A stretch of 64,000 nucleotides of DNA from Flavivirga aquatica. GTDB taxonomy: Bacteria > Bacteroidota > Bacteroidia > Flavobacteriales > Flavobacteriaceae. The stretch is from contig NZ_MDJD01000034.1 of the NCBI RefSeq assembly GCF_001747085.1, forward strand, positions 186,001 to 250,000. The letters are read 5' to 3'. The notes under the pieces are model-generated. The model made no database searches. It was not told the origin of the DNA and saw only the letters and a program-made list of their open reading frames with translations. Made by a program: the position numbers and the translations under genes. This document shows positions 1 through 9,449 of the stretch, one piece after another. Position 1 is the first letter of the stretch. Each line of letters starts with the position of its first letter.

Positions 1-252
1 TGTTATGGAGATGATATTTTTAAGCTGTAACATAAAAAAGTGTATTTATTAATTTTATATAAAATAAAATTATATAATGGTCACTTGTTTTAAAATAAAT
101 AAGATTTAGTGAATTTAATTAAAGCTAGTAATTACAATGAATTGTAGGTTTTTTTGTATTATTTTGATTTTAAGTAATAAAATATTTACAATAATACAAT
201 TTTTGAATTCACGCAGCGTTAAAATATTCTTAACCTAAAAAACTTAACAGTT

Positions 253-1755
253 ATGAAATTAAAATTTAGAAATCTTATATTAACATCTTTTGCAGCATTA
301 GCAATTGGCTGTTCTACAGATCCAAGAGAGATAACAGAAGAAAACCCAGAAGGATCAACTCTTCGAGCAGTCCGACCTAACAATTTTTCAAGGAATCGTT
401 TTTATAGACAACCCGTATCGTTTGATGTGACTAAAAATTTGGTTGACGATTTTGGTGTTAATAATACTGACACCAATGATGATAGTGCTAAACTTAATAG
501 AGCTATTAATTCTTTTGCAGATGGAGAAGTAGGAAGAATAATTATTCCAGAGGGTAATTATTATTTATTGAATATTAGAATGAAGTCCAATGTTCATTTA
601 GAAATAGCTAAAGGCGCTACAATATTCCCTGTTAAAGGATTAGCAGAAGATAGAAACCACCGTATTTTCAATTTTGGAGCTCGTGGACAAAAAAAGATTG
701 AGAGCACTAGTGTTTATGGAAAAGGAGGAAGATTTACCGTGGACTTAAGAAATAATTCAAGTAATAATCTTATTGTTGCAGATATTGGAGAAGCTGATGG
801 TTTTAGATTAGCTAATCTTAATATTTTAGATGATAAAACTATTTTTGCATCAGTTTTAATTAGTTTTTTTGATAAAAAAGGAGTAGCCGAAGCTTGGCCG
901 CATAATGGTATTGTTGAAAACATAACACAAACCAATGCGCATACGGGTTATGGATTAATTCAAGGGTATGCTGCGGATAATGTATTATTTAAAAATCTTA
1001 AATGTACAGGTGGTGTCACTTTAAGATTAGAAACAGATAACCTTGCCATGAAAAAAGCTGGAAAGGGAGGGCTGCGAGACATTTTTGCTAATAAAATTAT
1101 TGGTAAAGATGGTTTAACACCTGTTATGTTTTCTCCACATTTTATGGAAAATGGAAAAATAACTATTGATGATGTAACAGCAATAGGTTGTGCCTATGCA
1201 GTTAGAGTAGAACATGGATTTATCGAAATATTTGATACAGAAAATAGGTCTAAAGGGGCATTCAGGAATTATATTGAAGGTTTATTAGGAGCCGGTTCTA
1301 TATCAAATATTTATAGAAGAAATAATGGCACAGTATGGGCTGTTAGAATAGCTGATGAATTTAATGACATAGCTTTTGAGCATAGCGAGTTAGGAGGAAT
1401 AAAGCCTGGTAAATTTGAGACATCAGAAGTAACAAATGTTAAGGTTGTATATAAAAATAGTGGAGCAAAGATTAAGGAAGCTTTTTTACAATATTTACCT
1501 TGCGGAGAATGGGATAAAGTATGTAGACCTGGTGAGAGTGGATTTGAATATAGTGGACCTTCTTTAGGAATTACTATTGATAAAACTAAAAGAGATGGTA
1601 GCCTTGGAAATTATGATGTAAATGTTACTGTTGCAGAAGGAAAAAATACATTTCCTAGTGGTTATATTTTGCATGTTACCGATAGTACTCCAAAAGGATG
1701 TTCTTCTGGAGTAGGTACTATTGCTTCATGCGATGTAGTAATAGACAAAAAGTAG
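253..1755 (+). CDS. cgiA: GH82-type iota-carrageenase, lipoprotein
   Basis: 500-residue protein predicted to cut iota-carrageenan, a sulfated red-algal galactan, by an inverting endo mechanism. It begins with a lipoprotein signal (hydrophobic stretch, then Cys20), so it is probably anchored in the outer membrane. Residues about 55-350 have the repetitive look of a right-handed beta-helix. The segment GGVTLRLETDN gives E260 and D262; Q237 and H296 lie 23 residues before and 36 after E260. From memory, Alteromonas CgiA uses Q222, E245, D247 and H281, which have exactly the same spacing. No SusC/SusD or sulfatase gene is adjacent, so it is not in an obvious utilisation locus here. A hairpin with a T-run follows the stop. 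Family assignment rests on the catalytic spacing; substrate specificity is inferred. Confidence 0.78.
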   Translation: MKLKFRNLILTSFAALAIGCSTDPREITEENPEGSTLRAVRPNNFSRNRFYRQPVSFDVTKNLVDDFGVNNTDTNDDSAKLNRAINSFADGEVGRIIIPEGNYYLLNIRMKSNVHLEIAKGATIFPVKGLAEDRNHRIFNFGARGQKKIESTSVYGKGGRFTVDLRNNSSNNLIVADIGEADGFRLANLNILDDKTIFASVLISFFDKKGVAEAWPHNGIVENITQTNAHTGYGLIQGYAADNVLFKNLKCTGGVTLRLETDNLAMKKAGKGGLRDIFANKIIGKDGLTPVMFSPHFMENGKITIDDVTAIGCAYAVRVEHGFIEIFDTENRSKGAFRNYIEGLLGAGSISNIYRRNNGTVWAVRIADEFNDIAFEHSELGGIKPGKFETSEVTNVKVVYKNSGAKIKEAFLQYLPCGEWDKVCRPGESGFEYSGPSLGITIDKTKRDGSLGNYDVNVTVAEGKNTFPSGYILHVTDSTPKGCSSGVGTIASCDVVIDKK

Positions 1756-1780
1756 CACCAATAAATTATCATAAATTTAA

Positions 1781-1827
1781 GAAACAGCCTTTTTCAGTAT
1801 TTTATCTGAAAAGGGCTATTTCTTTTA
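1781..1827 (+). terminator. Terminator after GH82 gene
   Basis: Inverted repeat with arms GAAACAGCCTTTTTCAG and CTGAAAAGGGCTATTTC around an 8-nt loop, followed by TTTT. It lies 25 bases after the GH82 stop codon. Confidence 0.7.
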
Positions 1828-1898
1828 AGGTTATTAAGAAAAATTTATTGTTTCAAATAATTTTATCAATTTAACTCTTTATCTTCAACTTAATCTTT

Positions 1899-3074
1899 TT
1901 AAAATAGTTTTTTAGATATAATATTCTTAAGCTGTAATTTTAAGTCTTCACCAGTATCATAAACCATTTGTTCATTACTAGGAAAAGATACGCGTCTATT
2001 ATTTATAAGGTTTCTGTCATCTGGATCCAATGCACGTTTATCTCCTCTAGATCTAGCATAAATATGTTCAAATATAAATTCGCTATCAATATTAAAAGTA
2101 TCAATTAATTGATTTGATAATAAGTCTATATAAACAACTTCACCAATAACTTGCGATGACTTAAATTGTACAGTTTCTAACAAACTACATTTCACATTTA
2201 TAATTTTATCAACTTTAATATCATTACCTAAAGTATCTTTTGCAACATTTCCATCTCTATCTAGTTTATATTCCCATCCATCCTTAATTTGTTTCTTTCT
2301 TAAAAACTCACGTTTGCTTACTTTTTCGGGTGAAATATTAATGCGTTTTAAATTAAGATTCATGGCACAATCATATTTGATATTTTGGGCTTTATTAGCA
2401 TGATAAACACTCCAGAATTTATTAAGACCGTAGGTATTGAAATCTAACAAATCATCTTGTAAACGTTTGGGTATTATTTGATGCGTTTCGTTATTTATAG
2501 AAACTAATATATAACGTGTGCCTCTTTGATGAGCTTCTTCTAATAGCTCTCTAGTGTCTTCATAATTAGGATTTATATTTTCCAAATATTCTAATACGTT
2601 ATATGCTTCTCTTATTTTATTTTTGTCGTCAGATTCTAAAAGTTCTATGCCTTTTTCATACATATGATTAGATACTTTTTCTTTTGAATCTATTATATTA
2701 TCACTATAATTATTAAAGTTAAACGCAATATTTCTTCCTTCAACAGTTAAAGGTAAAAGAGGCTTAATGTATTCTTGACGATTATTTAAATCTTGATATA
2801 ATTCGTATATGTTTTGATATAATTCAGGGTTGTTTTGCTTTTTAAGATGTTTTATAGTACTTAAATCTCTTTCAGATACTTTGTGAAAAGCATCTTGTAA
2901 CATTAATATATAAGTTTGTTTCCTTTTTTTGTTTTTATTGGTTTTAAGCTTATTAATAGCTGTAGCAATTGCCTGGTCATAATTACCATAATTAACGGCT
3001 TTTTCAATTTGCTTTCTAGAATTACAAGCAATGAGAGATAAAAATATAACAGTTAAGAGTAGTAGTTTTTTCAT
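1899..3074 (-). CDS. Lipoprotein of unknown function
   Basis: 391-residue protein with a clear lipoprotein signal (LSLIAC, Cys17). Residues 25-60 (NYGNYDQAIATAINKL) read like a tetratricopeptide helix pair, and the first half is mostly helical and charged, suggesting a TPR-like scaffold. The second half is mixed alpha/beta with no motif I recognise. It is convergent with the GH82 gene and upstream of nothing obviously related; the fahA terminator lies before its start. I cannot assign a function. An envelope lipoprotein conserved in Flavobacteriia is the most that can be said. Confidence 0.75.
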   Translation of the reverse strand: MKKLLLLTVIFLSLIACNSRKQIEKAVNYGNYDQAIATAINKLKTNKNKKRKQTYILMLQDAFHKVSERDLSTIKHLKKQNNPELYQNIYELYQDLNNRQEYIKPLLPLTVEGRNIAFNFNNYSDNIIDSKEKVSNHMYEKGIELLESDDKNKIREAYNVLEYLENINPNYEDTRELLEEAHQRGTRYILVSINNETHQIIPKRLQDDLLDFNTYGLNKFWSVYHANKAQNIKYDCAMNLNLKRINISPEKVSKREFLRKKQIKDGWEYKLDRDGNVAKDTLGNDIKVDKIINVKCSLLETVQFKSSQVIGEVVYIDLLSNQLIDTFNIDSEFIFEHIYARSRGDKRALDPDDRNLINNRRVSFPSNEQMVYDTGEDLKLQLKNIISKKLF

Positions 3075-3128
3075 AGTGGCTAAAATTAAGGTTATTTGGT
3101 TAGTTTTTCAATTATTATGCCAAACAAA

Positions 3129-3162
3129 AATATCCCTTAAATTTTAGTTTAAGGGATATTTA
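3129..3162 (-). terminator. Terminator after fahA
   Basis: Arms ATATCCCTTAAA and TTTAAGGGATAT around a 6-nt loop. On the minus strand the stem is followed by TTTTTG, as expected for the end of fahA, whose stop lies at 3184. Confidence 0.7.
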
Positions 3163-3183
3163 ATATATTTTGATAAATATAGA

Positions 3184-4467
3184 TTATTTTTTCTTGTAAA
3201 CAGGTAATAATTTAGTTGAAACCTCACCAAAACCAATACGCATTCCATCTTTTTCAGAATATCCTCTCATAATAACAGTATCATTATCATTAATAAATTT
3301 ACGTTTTGTACCATCTTTCATTTCTAGAGGTTTTTCACCTTTCCAAGTTAATTCCAGCATAGAGCCATAGCTGTCTTTGGTAGGTCCAGAAATAGTACCA
3401 CTACCCATCATATCTCCAGAATTTACAGGACATCCATTAACGGTATGATGGGCTAATTGTTGAGACATATTCCAATACATATATTTAAAGTTAGATTTGC
3501 TAACTACAGTTTCTTTAGCGCCTTGGGGCTGTATAGCTACTTCTAAATTAATGTCGTAGCTTTTTTTACCTTTATATTGTAAATATTCTAGTTGTTCTTT
3601 TAATGGTTTTGGTCCTTGTACTTTAAAGGGGGCAAGAGCATCTAAGGTTACAATCCAAGGAGAAATAGAAGAAGCAAAGTTTTTAGCTAAAAAGGGACCT
3701 AATGGTACATATTCCCATTTTTGAATGTCACGTGCACTCCAATCGTTAAGCAATACTAAACCAAAAATGTACTCTTCTGCTTCATCTATAGGTATTGGTT
3801 CACCTAAATCATTAGCATCAGTAGTAATGAAAGCCATTTCTAACTCAAAATCTATAAATTTGCTAGGACCATAAATAGGAGTTTTAGTATCACCTGGAAG
3901 TGTTTGTCCTTTGGGTCTACGTACAGGAATTCCAGAAGGAATTATTGAAGAACTTCTGCCATGGTAGCCTACAGGTATATGTAACCAGTTTGGTAATAGA
4001 GCATTTTCTGGATCTCTAAACATAGTACCTACGTTGGTAGCATGTTCTATGCTTGAGTAAAAATCTGTATAATCACCAATTTGTACAGGTAGTTGCATTT
4101 CAATTTCGTCTAAGCGAAACAATACAAATTCTTTGTGTTTATTATTATTCTTGAGCGTATCGTTTTCAGAATCAAAAATTTCTGAGATTTTGTTTCTAAC
4201 TGCCCGCCATGTTTTTCTACCGTCAGCTATAAAATCATTTAAAGTGTCTTGAAGAAAAATATCATCTGTTAAAGGAATTTCTTTAAAGTATCCTAATTGA
4301 TGTAATGCTCCAAGGTCTATAGCGGTATCACCGATACGTGTTCCGATAGTAATAACATCATCACGAGTTAAAAAAACTCCAAAAGGAATATTTTGTATAG
4401 GAAAATCTGAATTTTTATCGACGTGTAACCACGACTTTTTATCTGGATTGTTAGCTGATAGTGGCAT
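3184..4467 (-). CDS. fahA: Fumarylacetoacetase
   Basis: 427-residue cytosolic hydrolase that splits fumarylacetoacetate into fumarate and acetoacetate, the last step of tyrosine/homogentisate breakdown. Length matches the family (about 420). The N-terminal domain is followed by the metal-binding FAH fold, with the family segments DFYSSIEHATNVG, GYHGRSSSI, DFELEMAF and LLNDWSARDIQ, which carry the Asp/Glu metal ligands. Start is ATG at 4467. On the minus strand TAGGTTTG (4501-4508) fits the Bacteroidota -7 box TAnnTTTG about 34 bases upstream, so it is probably transcribed alone. The other homogentisate-pathway genes are not in this window. Confidence 0.95.
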   Translation of the reverse strand: MPLSANNPDKKSWLHVDKNSDFPIQNIPFGVFLTRDDVITIGTRIGDTAIDLGALHQLGYFKEIPLTDDIFLQDTLNDFIADGRKTWRAVRNKISEIFDSENDTLKNNNKHKEFVLFRLDEIEMQLPVQIGDYTDFYSSIEHATNVGTMFRDPENALLPNWLHIPVGYHGRSSSIIPSGIPVRRPKGQTLPGDTKTPIYGPSKFIDFELEMAFITTDANDLGEPIPIDEAEEYIFGLVLLNDWSARDIQKWEYVPLGPFLAKNFASSISPWIVTLDALAPFKVQGPKPLKEQLEYLQYKGKKSYDINLEVAIQPQGAKETVVSKSNFKYMYWNMSQQLAHHTVNGCPVNSGDMMGSGTISGPTKDSYGSMLELTWKGEKPLEMKDGTKRKFINDNDTVIMRGYSEKDGMRIGFGEVSTKLLPVYKKK

Positions 4468-4606
4468 AACTTAAATTTTTTTTTGTTATTGAATTCTTAT
4501 CAAACCTACATATTTTTTTTATTTTAATAAAAAAAAACGATAAAAATATAAGCTACTAATAATGATTATTACAAACCATTAAAAACTATGAAGTAAATAT
4601 CTGTTT

Positions 4607-4641
4607 TTTGATGATTTTAAATAATCTATTTGTTATTTTTG
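4607..4641 (+). promoter_or_regulatory. Promoter of glyA
   Basis: TTTG at 4607-4610 and TATTTTTG at 4634-4641, 23 bp apart, fit the Bacteroidota consensus TTG / TAnnTTTG. The glyA start lies 27 bases after the -7 box. Confidence 0.6.
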
Positions 4642-4668
4642 CCAAATATTTAACGATAATTTAATTTT

Positions 4669-5940
4669 ATGCAACGCGACGAACAAATTTTTGAACTTAT
4701 TCAAGCTGAAAAGGAACGCCAATTACATGGTATTGAACTTATTGCATCAGAGAATTTTGTAAGCGACCAGGTAATGGAGGCTGCAGGCTCTGTGTTAACA
4801 AACAAATATGCTGAAGGTTATCCTGGTAAGCGTTATTATGGAGGTTGTGAAGTGGTTGATGAAGTTGAGCAAATTGCTATTGATAGAGCAAAAGCATTGT
4901 TTGGAGCTGCTTATGTAAATGTGCAACCGCATTCAGGGAGTCAAGCTAATACAGCTGTATATCATGCATGTTTAACTCCAGGTGATAAAATTTTAGGTTT
5001 TGATTTATCTCACGGTGGTCATTTAACTCATGGATCTCCAGTTAATTTTTCTGGAAAACTATATAGTCCAGTATTTTATGGGGTAGAAGAGGAGACAGGA
5101 GTTTTAAACTACGATAAAATACAAGAGATTGCTACTAAAGAGCAGCCAAAATTAATTATTGCTGGTGCTTCTGCTTATTCTCGTGATATAGATTTTAAAC
5201 GTTTTAGAGTTATTGCAGATAGTGTTGGTGCTATTTTAATGGCAGATATATCTCATCCAGCAGGATTAATAGCTAAAGGGATTTTAAATGATCCATTACC
5301 ACATTGTCATATTGTTACAACAACAACACACAAGACTTTAAGAGGTCCAAGAGGAGGTATGATTATGATGGGACAGGATTTTGAGAATCCATTTGGTATT
5401 AAATTAAAAAATGGAAATCTTCGTAAAATGTCTTCATTATTAGATTCTGCAGTTTTTCCAGGAAATCAAGGTGGACCATTAGAACATATCATAGCTGCTA
5501 AAGCAATTGCTTTTGGAGAAGCTTTAACGGACGATTTTTTAAATTACCAATTACAAGTAAAACAAAATGCCGCAGCTATGGCAGCAGCATTAGTAGCTAA
5601 AGGGTATAAGATTATTTCTGGAGGAACAGATAACCATTGTATGTTAATTGATTTGCGAAATAAAAACCTTTCTGGTAAAGATGCAGAACAAGCTTTGGTG
5701 AAAGCTGACATTACTGTAAATAAAAATATGGTACCATTTGATGATAAATCACCATTTGTAACTTCAGGAATACGTTTAGGTGCTTCCGCAGTGACTACAC
5801 GTGGATTAAATGAAAAGGATATGATAGATATCGTTGAATTAGTTGATAAAGTGGTTACTAATTACGAAAATGATGCTGTTTTAGAAGAAGTAAAAGCTAA
5901 AGTAAATGCTATGATGAAGGATAAGCCTTTATTTGTATAA
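4669..5940 (+). CDS. glyA: Serine hydroxymethyltransferase
   Basis: 423-residue PLP enzyme converting serine and tetrahydrofolate to glycine and 5,10-methylene-tetrahydrofolate, the main source of one-carbon units. The PLP lysine is K222 in [14 protein letters not shown]; other family marks are [14 protein letters not shown] near residue 48 and the SGSQAN loop near 89. Length and ends match bacterial GlyA. It is a single-gene unit with its own promoter upstream and a strong terminator behind. Core metabolic gene. Confidence 0.98.
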   Translation: MQRDEQIFELIQAEKERQLHGIELIASENFVSDQVMEAAGSVLTNKYAEGYPGKRYYGGCEVVDEVEQIAIDRAKALFGAAYVNVQPHSGSQANTAVYHACLTPGDKILGFDLSHGGHLTHGSPVNFSGKLYSPVFYGVEEETGVLNYDKIQEIATKEQPKLIIAGASAYSRDIDFKRFRVIADSVGAILMADISHPAGLIAKGILNDPLPHCHIVTTTTHKTLRGPRGGMIMMGQDFENPFGIKLKNGNLRKMSSLLDSAVFPGNQGGPLEHIIAAKAIAFGEALTDDFLNYQLQVKQNAAAMAAALVAKGYKIISGGTDNHCMLIDLRNKNLSGKDAEQALVKADITVNKNMVPFDDKSPFVTSGIRLGASAVTTRGLNEKDMIDIVELVDKVVTNYENDAVLEEVKAKVNAMMKDKPLFV

Positions 5941-5983
5941 ATAGCTTTCTTGTTTTTATATTTACTTAAACAATAATAGATAA

Positions 5984-6027
5984 AAAAAGCACTCTTCTAA
6001 AAATACTTTTTGGAAGAGTGCTTTTTA
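5984..6027. terminator. Bidirectional terminator between glyA and GH5 gene
   Basis: Arms AAAAAGCACTCTTC and GAAGAGTGCTTTTT around a loop. The A-run and T-run make it usable from both strands. It lies between the convergent glyA and GH5 genes. Confidence 0.85.
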
Positions 6028-6053
6028 TTAACCTTTAAGGTTGCTTTAAAATT

Positions 6054-7550
6054 TTACTTTATAGCAATTTTGGTTGTTAACTCTTTTGCACTGCTAGTTA
6101 TAGCTTTTATAAGATAGATACCTTTTGATAGTTTTGAAGCATTGTATGTATAGATATTGTTTAATAATAGAGGTTTTTCAATACTATCAATTTTCTTTCC
6201 TTCTATTGTATAAATACTTAAAGACTTTATTTGTATTTGATTAAAACTAAATTGAATAGTCTCAGATGTAGGGTTTGGAAAAGCATTTATAATACCTTTG
6301 TTGGTATTATTAGAGATGCCCAATGTATTTCTAGTACAGTTTGAGTTTGGTATAGGCTTAGAGAGGATAGGTTTTAAATAATCCATTTTCCATTGAACAA
6401 CTGTAGACCAATCATGCTCAAAAACCCCACCAGTATCACCAGAATTAGGATTTAAAGACCAAAATGTAAAGTGAAGTTTTTTATCTTTAATGAAGTTTAT
6501 AAATTTTTCAAACCAGATTTCATCTTTTCCTCCACGAGATTTAATACCTAATTCACCAATAAGTAGAGGAGATTTACCTTCAGTATTTAAGAAATTAAAC
6601 TGTTCTTCCCATATGCTAGGCATATTATTGGGGAAGTTTGGAGAAGAAAACCATGTTTGATTAAATACTGTAGGTCCATATTCGTGAGGAGAATACATTA
6701 GCTTGTTGGGGGCATTTAAGCGTACTGGAAAATCGCGTGCGCCTTGTAAATTACCGCCCCACCAATAAGAGGTTAGATCTCCATTAGGTTTTCTATATGC
6801 TTCAATTCCTTCAACTATAATTAAAACATTGGGGTTAGCAGTTAATATGGCATTACCACATTTTTCGGATGCTAAACGCCAATCGTATTGATCATTACTT
6901 CCCCATCGTGCTCCTTCAAGATTGTCTATTTTTCCATTTGGTTCATTGTTTATATCCATACCAATTACCGCATCAAATTCTTTGTATCTATCTGCTATAA
7001 ATACCCAATCATTAATCCATTGTTGTTCAGTAACATTATTAGTGTACCATAATTTCTCAACTAGGTATGCATCAGGGTTTCGAGAATGGCAATCTAATAT
7101 TACTTTCATATCATTATCTTGGCACCATTGTACGATATAATCTAATACCTCTATAGGTTTTGTTTTTCCTTGTAGCTTAAGGTTAGAGTATGGCCCAATT
7201 TGAGGTATTCCATTGTATGAGTAAGGATCCTTTACCCAGTAATTGGGTTCTTGTATAGTGGCGCTTTGGGCTAACATAAGATTGTGCCATGGTAGACGGA
7301 GGCAATTAAAACCTAAGTCTTTTGTTTGTAATAACAGGCCATCAATATCTCTTGCATAAAGTCCGTGGGGAATGCTAATTTGAGTTTCAAAACCGAACCA
7401 ATTAACACCAGCTAGAATGACTTCGTTGTTATTTGAGTCTAATAACTTATTACCATCAACAGATAACCAATTTCCTTCACAATTAGGGTTTTGAGCTGTT
7501 ATACTAATAAATAGTAATAGAGTAAGTACTAAAAAACATTTTTTTTTCAT
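6054..7550 (-). CDS. Secreted GH5 glycoside hydrolase with T9SS tail
   Basis: 498-residue exported beta-glycanase. Signal peptide residues 1-19 (ends SITAQ), GH5 barrel about 28-395, then a type IX sorting domain about 423-498 (FPNPTSE...GIYLIKAI). Catalytic residues are visible: acid/base E203 in MDINNEPNG and nucleophile E333 in LLIGELG, with HEYG at 289-292 and the SLN strand near 366. The start of the barrel (AGVNWFGFET...) resembles the subfamily of the Acidothermus E1 endoglucanase, so an endo-beta-1,4-glucanase is the best guess; other beta-glucans or mannan cannot be excluded. The T9SS tail implies release or attachment outside the cell. No linked SusC/D genes. Confidence 0.88.
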   Translation of the reverse strand: MKKKCFLVLTLLLFISITAQNPNCEGNWLSVDGNKLLDSNNNEVILAGVNWFGFETQISIPHGLYARDIDGLLLQTKDLGFNCLRLPWHNLMLAQSATIQEPNYWVKDPYSYNGIPQIGPYSNLKLQGKTKPIEVLDYIVQWCQDNDMKVILDCHSRNPDAYLVEKLWYTNNVTEQQWINDWVFIADRYKEFDAVIGMDINNEPNGKIDNLEGARWGSNDQYDWRLASEKCGNAILTANPNVLIIVEGIEAYRKPNGDLTSYWWGGNLQGARDFPVRLNAPNKLMYSPHEYGPTVFNQTWFSSPNFPNNMPSIWEEQFNFLNTEGKSPLLIGELGIKSRGGKDEIWFEKFINFIKDKKLHFTFWSLNPNSGDTGGVFEHDWSTVVQWKMDYLKPILSKPIPNSNCTRNTLGISNNTNKGIINAFPNPTSETIQFSFNQIQIKSLSIYTIEGKKIDSIEKPLLLNNIYTYNASKLSKGIYLIKAITSSAKELTTKIAIK

Positions 7551-7956
7551 AAGTAGTTAATATTTTGTAAAGTAATAAGTTAGGTGTAAGTTTTTACTTT
7601 TTTAGTTATAAGTATATACGTGTAATTAAGTTTTGTGGATTACATAACTTTTAATAGAATTAACTATTTTTTAGATTGGATTTTAGATAGATTGAAACCT
7701 TAAAAAGAAGAGCATTTTAAGACAGTTAAATGATTTTATAGTAATATTCATTAAAACCTAGATGATGGAGAACTGGAATTTATTATGAAAAATAAATAAA
7801 GAATTTTTTGAAAATCAAAAATTATCGCAAAGCAATAGAAGTATTTCGTTTGTTTCATATTCAATCAAATTGAATACAAGCAAGAGTTTGTCTTCTTAGC
7901 ATATTTAGATTTCTGTTCCTAATTTGTGAATAGAAGTTTAAGAGAGAAGGGTAATT
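7551..7956. other. Gene-free stretch, 406 bp
   Basis: Upstream of the GH5 gene and downstream of the DUF2892 gene. AT-rich, with no supported ORF, repeat or strong hairpin beyond a short ATTCAAT/ATTGAAT inverted repeat near 7860. It probably holds the GH5 promoter, but no clear -7 box is visible. Confidence 0.5.
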
Positions 7957-8193
7957 TTAATGAAGGAACTTATAGAGGGATTTCTTTCCTATTTTGATTA
8001 AATCGTCAGGTTTATTTGTATGTATATTAATAGATTTATAAAAAGGACAAATAGCAGTGGCACTAGTAAATAGAAATAGAATAGAAATTACCATTATTAT
8101 AATTTCAAAAATACCTTTAACATGACTTATAAATAATAAAGGTAATAGAACTATTACGACTATAAATCGTATAATTCTATCTGAGGTACTCAT
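7957..8193 (-). CDS. DUF2892/YgaP-like small membrane protein
   Basis: 78-residue protein starting STSDRIIRFIVVIVLL, with two hydrophobic segments (about 8-25 and 27-48) and then TATAICPFYKSINI, the CP-x-Y motif typical of the YgaP-like/DUF2892 inner-membrane family. Members are small two-helix membrane proteins, some fused to rhodanese domains; the function of the stand-alone form is unknown. The IS1595 copy inserted 39 bp upstream of its start, so its promoter may be altered. Confidence 0.72.
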   Translation of the reverse strand: MSTSDRIIRFIVVIVLLPLLFISHVKGIFEIIIMVISILFLFTSATAICPFYKSINIHTNKPDDLIKIGKKSLYKFLH

Positions 8194-8231
8194 GTTTCTG
8201 TTTAATTTTATTATAATTCCAATATATTTAT

Positions 8232-9220
8232 TTGAATATCCGTAATTACTAATAATTGATTAAAAATGCTTATTTTGTTAAAAAAACAAGTCATGAATAT
8301 TTTTAGTTTTACCGCCCATTTTGATAGTGAAGAAGCTTGTCGTACTCATTTTAAGCAAGAAAGAGATAAGATAGGAGTTAAATGCCAGCGTTGTGGTCAT
8401 ACTCATCACTATTGGATAAAGGCTGTTTGGAGCTATGAGTGCAAATCTTGTAGAGCCCGTACATCTTTGAGAAGTGGTACTATTATGCAAAATTCTAATC
8501 TATCTTTTATGATATGGTATAAGACAATGTTTTTGATGACTACTACCAAGAAAGGATTTTCTTCTAAAGAAATCCAGAAACAGCTTGGTTTAAAAAGGTA
8601 TGAACCTGTCTGGGCGATGGTTCATAAACTTCGTAAAGCAATGGGTAACAGAGATGCCCGCTATACTTTAGAAGGTATGATTGAAATGGATGAAGGTTAT
8701 TTTACGGTCGAATCTTCTGAAATAGAGCAACAAAAAGGAAAAAGAGGTCGTGGTGCAGTAGGAAAGCAAAACGTAATGATAATGGCAGAATCCACTCCCT
8801 TAGAAGACCCGAAAACCAACAAGAAGGATCGCCAATGTCGCTACTTTAAAGCCAAAGTGCTGACAGATCATAAGGCTGATGGTGTAAATGATACTGTTAA
8901 AGAGTCTTTAGACGAACAAAGCATTGTTTTTACTGATAAAAGTACTTCATATGTTGATATTGCTGATTTTGTAGAACTACATATTAGTGAAAAATCAGAT
9001 AAACAAACTACTAAAGAGACCTTGAAATGGGTACATATTACCATAAGCAATGCCAAACGAAACTTACTTGGAAATTATCACAAAATTAAAGGCAAATACC
9101 TACAACTCTACCTAAACGAATTTGTTTACAAACTCAATCGAAGATATTTTGAGGAAAAACTATTCGATAGACTAGTAATAGCTGGAATTACTGGATTATG
9201 AGTAAAAACGGATATTCAAA
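8232..9220 (+). mobile_element. IS1595-family insertion sequence, copy 1
   Basis: About 989 bp with 12-bp perfect terminal inverted repeats TTGAATATCCGT (8232-8243) and ACGGATATTCAA (9208-9219). It contains a single transposase gene. Its inferred protein is identical to that of the copy at 18115-19103, and the nucleotide sequence also looks the same by eye, which points to recent transposition. Confidence 0.88.
8266..9201 (+). CDS. IS1595 (ISXO2-like) transposase, copy 1
   Basis: 311-residue transposase. An N-terminal zinc ribbon (CQRC near residue 40 and CKSC near 60) precedes the DDE-type catalytic domain of the ISXO2 family: MIEMDEGYF, then VFTDKSTSY, then HITISNAKRNLLGNYHKIKG, where Asn takes the third acidic position as is usual in this family. 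The frame runs straight from near the left repeat to the right repeat, and the gene looks intact. A later in-frame Met (MNIFSFTAHF, 8293) could be the real start, since typical members begin close to that motif. Confidence 0.92.
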   Translation: MLILLKKQVMNIFSFTAHFDSEEACRTHFKQERDKIGVKCQRCGHTHHYWIKAVWSYECKSCRARTSLRSGTIMQNSNLSFMIWYKTMFLMTTTKKGFSSKEIQKQLGLKRYEPVWAMVHKLRKAMGNRDARYTLEGMIEMDEGYFTVESSEIEQQKGKRGRGAVGKQNVMIMAESTPLEDPKTNKKDRQCRYFKAKVLTDHKADGVNDTVKESLDEQSIVFTDKSTSYVDIADFVELHISEKSDKQTTKETLKWVHITISNAKRNLLGNYHKIKGKYLQLYLNEFVYKLNRRYFEEKLFDRLVIAGITGL

Positions 9221-9449
9221 TATATTTATTACTGTTTTAAGAAACAAATATATTTTTTAAATATAATTACAATAAAATCAGTTGATTATGTTGTATTGAA
9301 TTAAGAAAATTCTTATTTAATTAAAGTTATGAAGAGTAATCTTTTGTTTTATTAAGTTTTTTCATAAAAGAAATGTTGTCTTTTTTAAAAAGTGAGAATA
9401 TTTCTCATTCTTTTACAGGTAATTAATTTAAACTATTCTTGAAAGGTTT

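Larger units (their letters stand above)
8223..9228. repeat. Target-site duplication of IS1595 copy 1
   Basis: TATATTTA at 8223-8230 is repeated at 9221-9228 directly outside the element. Because of the surrounding A/T run the exact junction is uncertain by one base. Confidence 0.65.
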
